A stretch of DNA of 5,819 nucleotides from assembly GCA_946478765.1 (NCBI GenBank), contig CAMLDH010000259.1, positions 1 to 5,819 of the forward strand, written 5' to 3'. A program made the position numbers and the translations under genes. Every line of letters begins with the position of its first letter. The stretch's first letter is position 1. Below, one piece after another: positions 1 to 5,819 of the stretch. The DNA is from an uncultured Oxalobacteraceae bacterium (GTDB taxonomy: Bacteria; Pseudomonadota; Gammaproteobacteria; Burkholderiales; Burkholderiaceae). The notes beneath the pieces were generated by a model. The model was not told where the DNA came from and did no database searches. It worked only from the letters and a program-made list of their open reading frames with translations.

Positions 1-122
1 GCACCCTACTCCTTTCTATTTTTCACGACACAAATAATTTTGCGTGATTGCTTAGATCAGTTGGGGACAGAGTACGCAAGCTTAACTCTTTCCCGCAATG
101 CCTAATCTGTTCTGTTCTCATT

Positions 123-127
123 GGAGA
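123..127 (+). promoter_or_regulatory. Ribosome binding site of the decarboxylase gene
   Basis: GGAGA lies four bases before the ATG at 132. It fixes that ATG as the start rather than the in-frame TTG at 48, which has no Shine-Dalgarno sequence at a proper distance. Confidence 0.75.
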
Positions 128-131
128 CCTC

Positions 132-2381
132 ATGAAATTCCGCTTCCCGATCGTCATCATTGACGAAGACTTCCGCTCTGAAAATACTTCCGGCCTGGGC
201 ATCCGCGCGCTGGCGGAAGCGATGGAAAAAGAAGGCATGGAAGTGCTGGGCGTGACCAGCTACGGCGACCTGTCGCAGTTCGCGCAGCAGCAGTCGCGCG
301 CCTCCGCCTTCATCCTGTCGATCGACGATGAAGAATTCGGCGCTGGTTCGTTTGAAGAAACCGACCATGCGCTCAAGTCGCTGCGCGCTTTCGTCGAAGA
401 GATTCGCTACAAGAATGCCGACATCCCGATTTACCTGTACGGCGAAACCCGCACCTCGCGCCATATTCCGAACGACATCCTGCGCGAACTGCATGGTTTC
501 ATCCACATGTTCGAGGACACGCCCGAATTTGTGGCGCGTCACATCATCCGCGAAGCGAAATCGTATCTGGACAGCCTGGCGCCACCGTTTTTCCGGGCAC
601 TGGTGCATTACGCCAATGACGGCTCGTATTCATGGCATTGCCCGGGACACTCCGGCGGCGTCGCCTTCCTGAAGTCGCCGATCGGCCAGATGTTTCACCA
701 GTTCTTCGGCGAGAACATGTTGCGCGCCGACGTCTGCAACGCAGTCGAAGAACTCGGTCAACTGCTCGACCACACCGGACCGGTCGCCGCATCCGAGCGC
801 AACGCCGCGCGCATCTTCAACGCCGACCACTGCTATTTCGTCACCAACGGCACGTCGACCTCGAACAAGATGGTATGGCACTCGACAGTTGCGCCCGGCG
901 ACATCGTGGTGGTCGATCGCAATTGCCACAAGTCGATCCTGCACTCGATCATCATGACCGGCGCAATTCCGGTGTTCCTGATGCCGACCCGCAATCACCT
1001 CGGCATCATCGGTCCGATTCCGCTGGACGAATTCAAGCTGGAAAACATCCAGAAAAAGATCGACGCGAATCCGTTCGCGCGCGAAGCGAAAAACAAGAAG
1101 CCGCGCATCCTGACCATCACGCAATCGACTTACGACGGCGTGGTGTACAACGTCGAAACCCTGAAGGAAATGCTGGACGGCCAGATCGACACGCTGCATT
1201 TCGACGAAGCGTGGCTGCCGCATGCGACCTTCCACGATTTTTACAAAAACATGCACGCAATCGGCAAGGACCGGCCGCGCGCCAAAGAGTCGATGATTTT
1301 TTCGACGCAGTCGACGCACAAGCTGCTGGCCGGCCTGTCGCAGGCGTCGCAGATCCTGGTGCGCGAATCCGAAACCGTCAAGCTCGACCAGGATGCGTTC
1401 AACGAAGCGTATCTGATGCACACATCGACCTCGCCGCAGTATTCGATCATCGCATCGTGCGACGTGGCCGCCGCGATGATGGAAGCGCCGGGCGGCACCG
1501 CGCTGGTCGAAGAAAGCATTCTGGAAGCGCTCGATTTCCGCCGCGCGATGCGCAAGGTCGATCAGGAATGGGGTCAGGACTGGTGGTTCCAGGTGTGGGG
1601 TCCGGACAAATTGTCCGAAGACGGCATCGGCACGCAGGAAGACTGGATGATCAATGCCGAGGATGACTGGCACGGCTTCGGCAAGCTGGCGCCGGGCTTC
1701 AACATGCTCGACCCGATCAAGGCCACGATTGTGACGCCGGGGCTGTCGCTGGACGGCAAATTCGGCGACACCGGGATTCCGGCGTCGATCGTCACCAAGT
1801 ATCTCGCCGAGCATGGCGTGATCGTCGAAAAAGCGGGCCTGTACTCGTTCTTCATCATGTTCACGATCGGCATCACCAAGGGCCGCTGGAACACGCTGCT
1901 GACCGCGCTGCAGCAGTTCAAGGACGACTACGACAAGAACCAGCCGATGTGGCGCATCCTGCCCGAATTTGCCGCCGCCAATCCGCGCTACGAGCGCAGC
2001 GGTCTGCGCGACCTGTCGCACCAGATCCACGGCATGTACAAGTCCTACGACGTGGCGCGCCTGACGACCGAGATGTATTTATCCGACATGCAGCCGGCGA
2101 TGAAACCGTCGGATGCGTTTGCCAAGATGGCGCACCGCGAGATCGACCGGGTACCGATCGACGAGCTGGAAGGCCGCGTGACGTCGATTCTGCTGACGCC
2201 TTACCCGCCGGGCATTCCTTTGCTGATTCCGGGCGAGCGCTTCAACAAGACGATCGTCGACTATCTGAAGTTTGCGCGTGATTTCAATGAAAAGTTTCCG
2301 GGCTTCGAGACCGACGTGCATGGCCTGGTCACCCGCGAAGTCGATGGCAAACGCGGCTATTTCGTGGATTGCGTGAGATAG
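132..2381 (+). CDS. Lysine/arginine/ornithine decarboxylase, PLP fold type I (AdiA/LdcI family)
   Basis: A 749-residue cytoplasmic decarboxylase that should convert a basic amino acid to its amine plus CO2, as in acid resistance or polyamine supply. Residues 1-145 look like the response-regulator-like wing domain. The PLP domain follows, with PGHSGG (171-176), a phosphate-binding NGTSTSNK (239-246), RNCHKS (263-268, H266 probably stacking on PLP), FDEAW (357-361, D358 probably contacting the PLP nitrogen) and STHK (394-397), where K397 is the likely Schiff-base lysine. The C-terminal domain includes LDPIK (526-530) and PYPPGIP (690-696). Length fits AdiA (about 755) slightly better than LdcI (about 715). 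The motifs mix both types: NGTSTSNK and EKAG resemble LdcI, while FDEAW resembles AdiA. The family is certain but the substrate is not. The start at 132 is preceded by GGAGA five bases upstream, and similarity to the family begins there. A TTG at 48 would add 28 residues unlike the family. No convincing promoter is seen in 1-131. Confidence 0.95.
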   Translation: MKFRFPIVIIDEDFRSENTSGLGIRALAEAMEKEGMEVLGVTSYGDLSQFAQQQSRASAFILSIDDEEFGAGSFEETDHALKSLRAFVEEIRYKNADIPIYLYGETRTSRHIPNDILRELHGFIHMFEDTPEFVARHIIREAKSYLDSLAPPFFRALVHYANDGSYSWHCPGHSGGVAFLKSPIGQMFHQFFGENMLRADVCNAVEELGQLLDHTGPVAASERNAARIFNADHCYFVTNGTSTSNKMVWHSTVAPGDIVVVDRNCHKSILHSIIMTGAIPVFLMPTRNHLGIIGPIPLDEFKLENIQKKIDANPFAREAKNKKPRILTITQSTYDGVVYNVETLKEMLDGQIDTLHFDEAWLPHATFHDFYKNMHAIGKDRPRAKESMIFSTQSTHKLLAGLSQASQILVRESETVKLDQDAFNEAYLMHTSTSPQYSIIASCDVAAAMMEAPGGTALVEESILEALDFRRAMRKVDQEWGQDWWFQVWGPDKLSEDGIGTQEDWMINAEDDWHGFGKLAPGFNMLDPIKATIVTPGLSLDGKFGDTGIPASIVTKYLAEHGVIVEKAGLYSFFIMFTIGITKGRWNTLLTALQQFKDDYDKNQPMWRILPEFAAANPRYERSGLRDLSHQIHGMYKSYDVARLTTEMYLSDMQPAMKPSDAFAKMAHREIDRVPIDELEGRVTSILLTPYPPGIPLLIPGERFNKTIVDYLKFARDFNEKFPGFETDVHGLVTREVDGKRGYFVDCVR

Positions 2382-2396
2382 TGGTTTGAGCGGGCA

Positions 2397-2445
2397 GTTC
2401 GCAAGCTGGATTGCGCCGCCCTTGTTCGGCGGCCAGCTTGCGGAT
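2397..2445. terminator. Inverted repeat between convergent genes, possible two-way terminator
   Basis: A perfect 10-bp inverted repeat, CGCAAGCTGG (2400-2409) and CCAGCTTGCG (2433-2442), encloses a second stem, CCGCC (2416-2420) with GGCGG (2428-2432), closing a 7-base loop. One or two weaker pairs extend the outer stem. It sits 18 bp after the decarboxylase stop and about 13 bp from the fapA stop, which is where a shared terminator of converging transcripts belongs. Neither strand has a U-tract after the stem, so it is not a textbook intrinsic terminator. It may block exonucleases or act together with Rho. Confidence 0.55.
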
Positions 2446-2455
2446 CAGGCAGAAA

Positions 2456-4102
2456 TTAACCGCGAACGACGATTTTCCCCTCCTCATCGAGCTTCACCGT
2501 CGAACCGCGCATATCGTCTTTCGCCTCCCAAACCTGCTTGCCGATACGGATTTCTACCCCGTAGTGCATCATCCTGGCCACTTCTACCCGGGCTTTATCG
2601 AGCGAATCGTCTTTGGCTTTTTCGCCATTGCCAAGCTGATTCACTTCATTGGTCAGCTGATTGATATCTCCCACCAATTGATGACGCGTGCGCTCGACTT
2701 TTTCGCGGACGCCGCCCTCGCCTTTCTTGGGGTTATGCTCGAAAAAGGCAAGCAATTTAAGGACTTTATCCAGTTCCTCCATCTTGCCTTTCAACGTCTG
2801 TTCCTTGCCCACGCGCTTCTTGTCCTGGAATGGATCGAAACCCACCTGTACCCGGGTCTTGATGCCGGCCGAAGAGCCCAGGATTGTCGCCTTGACAAGT
2901 ATCATGGCCTGCGTCAGTCCGCCGCTGATCTGGCCGCCTGCGGCGCCGGATTTGCCGACCACAATCTTGTTGCGTGCAATAAGCTCACACTGGCGCGCAG
3001 CGCGGTCAATCAGGATGGAATCGCCTGCCTCGATGCGCGCATTCTCCATGAAAAGCGCCTGCACCGAACCTTCACAGCGAATTCTTGCAGTAGTCGCCGG
3101 AAGCGCATGGGAGCCGGACAGGGTATCGGAGTGGCCGATAATGCCGGCAGAAACGACAACATTGCCGCCGGCGACAATCTCCGCCGCCTCTACCGTCCCG
3201 CCCACAAGAACATCGCCTGTTACATTCAATCGCATGCCGGCCTTGACGTCGCCTTTCACACGGAGGGTGCCTTCAAAGGTGATATTACCGGTACGCAGGT
3301 TCACGTCAGGCACCTCCACCACGGGATTGACGCTAACGCCGTTTGCCGTCAGCATTGGCTGGCCTGCGCAAGCCGCAATCAGCAAATCGGGGTCGTTCTG
3401 ATCCAGCGCAGCGCCTTGTATCACATTGCCAAACGGTACGTCAGGAAACTGCTGGGCAGCAATCTCCTGATTCTTGATATCGATCCCGTTCTTGCCGGCG
3501 ACCGCAGGAATGCGCCGCATGAGCGGATCGCCGGGCTGAACCAGCAGCAGGTGGCAAAGGTCGCTGTGCTCGACATCCGCAAGCGCGTCTTCGCCGGCCG
3601 CTGGGGCCTCGCTGCGATCGAACAGGTTCTCGAAGCGGCAGGCGACGCCCTCCTGCGGCATGTCGCCTCTGGCAATCGCCACGTCGGCGCAATAGCCGGC
3701 GGCGAATGCACTCTTGATCTCATCGTGAAGAATGCCGTACACGACGCCTTTGTCGCTTAGGACAGCCATCACCGCCGCGACGTCCACCGCCTTGCCGCCC
3801 TGCGGCGGCACCAGTGTCAGCCATGCCGTCATCAAGTCCTCGGCCAAACGCACCGAGAATGTGCCGTCGCGGCGCCCTCCGACAATCGCGCCCACTGGCT
3901 GCTTGGCCGTGCTGCAACGGACGAGAAAGTCGTCGAGCGCCTCGTCGTCGAGGTAATAACCGTCCCATCCATGATCCGCCAAAGCCTGCGTGAATATTGC
4001 AAGATCCGGCGGCGCCCCGCCAGCCGGGTCGAATTTGGCACGCAATTGGCCACTGTTTTCATCGAGCAAAATCGACAGCGCTTGTGGAGTCGGTGTGCCC
4101 AT
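2456..4102 (-). CDS. fapA: FapA family protein (DUF342, flagellar assembly protein A-like)
   Basis: A 548-residue protein with the full architecture of the DUF342/FapA family. The N-terminal domain (about 1-165) includes the family segment around GYCADVAIARGDMPQEG (136-152). Next is the conserved linker with PGDPLMRRIPAVAGKNG (190-206). Glycine-rich repeats that should form a right-handed beta-helix follow (about 258-420), such as TGNITFEGTL, KGDVKAG, TGDVLVGGTVEA, AGGNVVVSAG and GGQISGG. A charged, probable coiled coil lies at about 425-515, and a short beta-rich tail ends in EEGKIVVRG. There is no signal peptide or membrane segment. In Vibrio, FapA is a cell-pole protein needed for flagellation and linked to glucose PTS status; whether this holds here is inference, since no flagellar gene is in the window. 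The start at 4102 has GGGGAA at 4108-4113. The reading frame is open to 4252, but the extra 50 residues look like translated regulatory DNA. Confidence 0.9.
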   Translation of the reverse strand: MGTPTPQALSILLDENSGQLRAKFDPAGGAPPDLAIFTQALADHGWDGYYLDDEALDDFLVRCSTAKQPVGAIVGGRRDGTFSVRLAEDLMTAWLTLVPPQGGKAVDVAAVMAVLSDKGVVYGILHDEIKSAFAAGYCADVAIARGDMPQEGVACRFENLFDRSEAPAAGEDALADVEHSDLCHLLLVQPGDPLMRRIPAVAGKNGIDIKNQEIAAQQFPDVPFGNVIQGAALDQNDPDLLIAACAGQPMLTANGVSVNPVVEVPDVNLRTGNITFEGTLRVKGDVKAGMRLNVTGDVLVGGTVEAAEIVAGGNVVVSAGIIGHSDTLSGSHALPATTARIRCEGSVQALFMENARIEAGDSILIDRAARQCELIARNKIVVGKSGAAGGQISGGLTQAMILVKATILGSSAGIKTRVQVGFDPFQDKKRVGKEQTLKGKMEELDKVLKLLAFFEHNPKKGEGGVREKVERTRHQLVGDINQLTNEVNQLGNGEKAKDDSLDKARVEVARMMHYGVEIRIGKQVWEAKDDMRGSTVKLDEEGKIVVRG

Positions 4103-4107
4103 CAGAA

Positions 4108-4113
4108 TTCCCC
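4108..4113 (-). promoter_or_regulatory. Ribosome binding site of fapA
   Basis: GGGGAA on the minus strand ends five bases before the ATG at 4102. It supports that start over upstream in-frame starts in the AT-rich leader. Confidence 0.7.
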
Positions 4114-4180
4114 AATCAGTGTGGATGGTATCTTTGTTGTAATCGGAGCGGCTGTGCGCTTGATGAAGGCGGTCAAAAGC

Positions 4181-4198
4181 AATGTCATTATCATTATC
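4181..4198 (-). promoter_or_regulatory. Fur-box-like site upstream of fapA
   Basis: The minus strand reads GATAATGATAATGACATT: two perfect GATAAT hexamers and a third matching 4 of 6. Against the classical 19-bp Fur consensus (three GATAAT-type hexamers, the last inverted) I count 14 of 19 matches by eye. It lies about 78 bp before the fapA start and just downstream of the candidate promoter, a position where a bound repressor could block transcription. It could also be a chance AT-rich repeat. Confidence 0.35.
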
Positions 4199-4217
4199 CC
4201 GCACGGAGTGGCATTGG

Positions 4218-4246
4218 ATTGCACGAAAATAATCGGCGCTTATCAA
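4218..4246 (-). promoter_or_regulatory. Candidate sigma-70 promoter for fapA
   Basis: On the minus strand, TTGATA (4246-4241, 5 of 6 to TTGACA) is followed after 17 bases by TGCAAT (4223-4218, 4 of 6 to TATAAT). Transcription would start near 4211, giving a leader of roughly 110 nt. The -10 is weak, so this is the best candidate rather than a firm promoter. Confidence 0.35.
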
Positions 4247-4250
4247 GCGC
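4236..4250. repeat. Palindrome GCGCTTATCAAGCGC, possible operator
   Basis: Perfect 6-bp arms (GCGCTT and AAGCGC) separated by 3 bp. It overlaps the candidate -35 of the fapA promoter. A related element, TGCGCTTGAT (4155-4164), is the exact inverse of ATCAAGCGCA (4242-4251), so the same 10-bp word occurs twice in opposite orientation about 77 bp apart, on either side of the Fur-like site. This arrangement fits a repressor binding site, but no regulator can be named. Confidence 0.35.
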
Positions 4251-4401
4251 AAACCCGGATCTGTTCACGCTACCGATCTGCCGGTCACAATGCCCATATC
4301 CATTGTTCGGTATAACGGCATATACGCCCGATAGCTGAACACTTGGATGAATATTAATTTGCATATTACTATAAGGCAAATTGTTCTCCATAGGGAAGAT
4401 G

Positions 4402-4432
4402 AGAGTTTGGCCGAGATAAGAGTTTGGCCGAG
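4402..4432. repeat. Tandem 14-bp direct repeat next to the dcd stop
   Basis: AGAGTTTGGCCGAG occurs at 4402-4415 and again, identically, at 4419-4432, a 17-bp period. The second copy ends two bases from the dcd stop codon (4434-4436). Only two copies are present and no hairpin forms. It could be a small local duplication or a paired protein-binding site. Confidence 0.85.
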
Positions 4433-4433
4433 G

Positions 4434-5000
4434 TCAGGTCTTTGGCAGCGTCACGCCGCATTGCCCCTGATATTTTCCGCCGCGATCCTTGTACGAAGTT
4501 TCACACACTTCGTCGCTTTCAAAAAACAACACCTGCGCGCAGCCTTCCCCTGCATAAATCTTGGCCGGCAGCGGTGTGGTATTGGAAAACTCCAGCGTCA
4601 CGTAACCTTCCCATTCCGGCTCGAACGGCGTGACGTTGACGATGATGCCGCAACGCGCGTAGGTCGATTTTCCCAGGCAGATCGTCAGTACGCTGCGCGG
4701 AATGCGAAAATATTCCATCGTGCGTGCCAGCGCAAAGGAATTGGGCGGAATAATGCAGACATCGCCCTTGAAATCGACAAACGATTTTTCGTCGAAATTC
4801 TTTGGGTCGACGATGGTGGAATTGATGTTGGTAAAAATCTTGAATTCATCGGCACAACGGATATCGTAGCCATAGGATGAAGTGCCGTAGCTGACGATCT
4901 TGTGGCCGTCCCGATGGCGCACCTGGCCCGGTTCGAACGGCTCGATCATGGCGGTTTCCTGCGCCATGCGGCGGATCCATTTGTCGGATTTGATAGACAT
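4434..5000 (-). CDS. dcd: dCTP deaminase
   Basis: A 188-residue enzyme that deaminates dCTP to dUTP and ammonia, feeding thymidylate synthesis by way of dUMP; it acts in the cytoplasm as a trimer. The sequence follows the 188-residue form known from Pseudomonas and Burkholderiales along its whole length, from [15 protein letters not shown] to GVTLPKT. Key motifs are SSYGYDIRC (41-49), the nucleotide-binding GKSTYARCG (110-118, S112 and R116 matching E. coli S111 and R115) and TLEFSN (135-140), where E137 is the probable catalytic glutamate (E. coli E138). The C-terminal part [11 protein letters not shown] (170-180) is expected to close over the nucleotide. The gene is intact. A purine-rich stretch just before the ATG serves as ribosome binding site. 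It is co-directional with hrpA and fapA but separated from both by more than 200 bp. Confidence 0.97.
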   Translation of the reverse strand: MSIKSDKWIRRMAQETAMIEPFEPGQVRHRDGHKIVSYGTSSYGYDIRCADEFKIFTNINSTIVDPKNFDEKSFVDFKGDVCIIPPNSFALARTMEYFRIPRSVLTICLGKSTYARCGIIVNVTPFEPEWEGYVTLEFSNTTPLPAKIYAGEGCAQVLFFESDEVCETSYKDRGGKYQGQCGVTLPKT

Positions 5001-5233
5001 TCTTCTCTCTTGATTAAATGATCACAGATTGAAACGCAGGATGGCGCTGTACTGCACCGACGCTCCCCTTTGACCCGTTTGATGGATCGCCTGCGGATTT
5101 TACGTGAAATCGTGGTATTCCCTGCCAAAGAGCGGGCACCCAGATCAAAAAATGCCTGAAAAAAGAGCGCCGCAACGGGACCGCACAAGCGCGGGAAGTT
5201 GAAGCTGATGGATGCTGCCACCGCAACCTGACA
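5001..5233. other. Intergenic region between hrpA and dcd
   Basis: No gene is seen. Read on the minus strand, the trailer of hrpA carries GCGC-rich sequence followed by two T6 tracts (5159-5164 and 5147-5152). This is suggestive of transcript termination, but I could find only weak stems before them, for example CCGC with GCGG around a 6-base loop. Further on, TTGGCA followed by TAAAAT (5097-5102) could be parts of a dcd promoter, though the 20-bp spacing is too long for a good one. Confidence 0.35.
5005..5011 (-). promoter_or_regulatory. Weak ribosome binding site of dcd
   Basis: AAGAGAG on the minus strand, four bases before the ATG at 5000, inside a longer purine run. It is only partly complementary to the anti-Shine-Dalgarno sequence, but the start is fixed by the conserved N-terminus [11 protein letters not shown]. 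Confidence 0.5.
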
Positions 5234-5819
5234 TCAACGCTGCATCGACTCCCACACCTTCTGCAAACGCTTGACCGATACCGGCATCGGCGTGCGCAAC
5301 TCCTGCGCAAACAAGGACACGCGCAATTCCTCCAGCAGCCAGCGGAATTCGATCATCTTCGGATCGCCATTCCTTCCGCCGTGGCGCTCCTTCAACGCGC
5401 GCTGCCACGGGGTCGCGACCTGTGCCCATTCGGCCATCAAGCGCGTGTCGCGCGCAGGGTCGGCGCGCAGCTTTTCCAGCCGCACATTGATCGCTTTCAG
5501 GTAGCGTGGGAAATGCGCCAGTTGCACATAGTCGTTTTCAACAATGAAGCGCTTGCCGACCAGCGCCTGCAATTGCGACTGGATATCTGCGGCTGCCTGC
5601 GCATGCGCCTTGATTCCCTGCAGCTTCTTCGGCAACGTGGTGTATTCGGCCAGAATCTGCGCCGCCAGCCGTGCGATTTCGTTGACCAGCAGGCCGAGGC
5701 GCGATTTGCCTTCATCCTTGCGTGCATCGAATTCGGCGGCGTTCTTCGGCAACGGCTCTTGCAGGCAGGCGCCATCCAGACCAGCCTGCATCAGTTGGTC
5801 GCGCAGTTCATCCAGCGAA
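5234..5819 (-). CDS. hrpA: ATP-dependent RNA helicase HrpA, C-terminal part (partial)
   Basis: The last 194 residues of a larger protein; the frame stays open to the window edge, so the 5' end lies outside. The conserved tail reads EFRWLLEELRVSLFAQELRT followed by PMPVSVKRLQKVWE, which I recognise as the end of bacterial HrpA, a DEAH-box helicase of about 1300 residues. This part belongs to the C-terminal DUF3418 region; the helicase motifs are upstream and not visible. HrpA acts on RNA in the cytoplasm, with fimbrial mRNA processing and rescue of stalled or collided ribosomes reported for E. coli. The segment is rich in charged residues and helices and shows no frameshift. The Met at 5791 is internal, since HrpA-like sequence (LDELRDQL) continues before it. 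The hrpA/hrpB distinction rests on the tail match. Confidence 0.88.
   Translation of the reverse strand, partial: SLDELRDQLMQAGLDGACLQEPLPKNAAEFDARKDEGKSRLGLLVNEIARLAAQILAEYTTLPKKLQGIKAHAQAAADIQSQLQALVGKRFIVENDYVQLAHFPRYLKAINVRLEKLRADPARDTRLMAEWAQVATPWQRALKERHGGRNGDPKMIEFRWLLEELRVSLFAQELRTPMPVSVKRLQKVWESMQR

Larger units (their letters stand above)
4103..4433. other. 331-bp non-coding region between dcd and fapA
   Basis: No credible gene is present; the open frames here are short, overlap the fapA leader and resemble no family. The stretch is more AT-rich than its neighbours. Read along the minus strand it holds, in order: a tandem 14-bp repeat touching the end of dcd, an AT-rich 7-bp inverted repeat (AATTTGC at 4356-4362, GCAAATT at 4376-4382), a candidate sigma-70 promoter overlapped by a palindrome, a Fur-box-like site and the fapA ribosome binding site. 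Its length and content suggest fapA has its own promoter and is not simply transcribed from dcd. Confidence 0.6.

Noticed and set aside
33..38. AATAAT as a -10 element for the decarboxylase gene
   Set aside because: It matches 5 of 6, but no acceptable -35 lies 16-18 bp upstream (CCTTTC or TCCTTT), so a promoter cannot be supported.
40..79. Inverted repeat TTGCGT/ACGCAA in the decarboxylase leader
   Set aside because: Only six pairs across a 28-base loop; too weak to call a riboswitch or attenuator, and no leader peptide is seen.
48..131. Upstream extension of the decarboxylase from a TTG codon
   Set aside because: The added 28 residues do not resemble the family N-terminus, and the ATG at 132 has a good Shine-Dalgarno sequence.
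630..2030. A 466-codon minus-strand frame, and a 344-codon plus-strand frame (632-1666), over the decarboxylase gene
   Set aside because: Both are Arg-rich shadow translations of GC-rich coding DNA, with no recognisable domain and no ribosome binding site.
2411..3760. A 449-codon open frame on the plus strand opposite fapA
   Set aside because: It lies antisense to a clear FapA coding sequence, its translation matches no family and is rich in His, Arg and Cys as expected for a shadow frame, and it would begin inside the terminator-like hairpin.
4103..4252. A 50-residue N-terminal extension of FapA
   Set aside because: It would translate the candidate promoter and Fur-like site, has no family similarity, and the ATG at 4102 has GGGGAA in front.
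4347..4880. A 177-codon plus-strand frame opposite dcd
   Set aside because: Antisense shadow of a well-conserved dcd gene; no family resemblance and no ribosome binding site.

Overview
The window looks like chromosomal DNA from a betaproteobacterium, most likely Burkholderiales and perhaps Oxalobacteraceae. This is inferred from protein character (a 188-residue Pseudomonas/Burkholderia-type dCTP deaminase, an AdiA/LdcI-type decarboxylase, HrpA with its C-terminal extension) and from GC-rich coding sequence. No database search was possible. There are no mobile elements, CRISPR arrays, tRNAs or rRNAs.

Layout. Positions 1-131 are the leader of a large plus-strand gene (132-2381) for a PLP-dependent lysine/arginine/ornithine-type decarboxylase. 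It meets a minus-strand gene (2456-4102) for a FapA/DUF342 protein tail to tail. The 74-bp gap between them holds a strong inverted repeat (2397-2445) that could act as a two-way terminator. Upstream of fapA is a 331-bp, relatively AT-rich, non-coding stretch (4103-4433). It holds the densest regulatory-looking sequence in the window: a candidate promoter, a perfect palindrome over its -35, a Fur-box-like triple hexamer, and a tandem 14-bp repeat touching the end of dcd. Next come dcd (4434-5000, minus) and, after a 233-bp gap, the 3' end of hrpA (5234 to the window edge, minus).

The three minus-strand genes point the same way but are separated by 233 and 331 bp, so they are probably separate transcription units. 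Their functions are pyrimidine dNTP supply (Dcd), RNA/ribosome helicase (HrpA), a polar/flagellar-associated protein (FapA) and amino-acid decarboxylation with polyamine production. These do not form one obvious pathway.

I do not see a new biological system here. The genes are recognisable family members. The part most worth testing is the fapA upstream region, where a Fur-like site and a palindromic operator suggest regulation that would not be expected for a flagellar-type gene.
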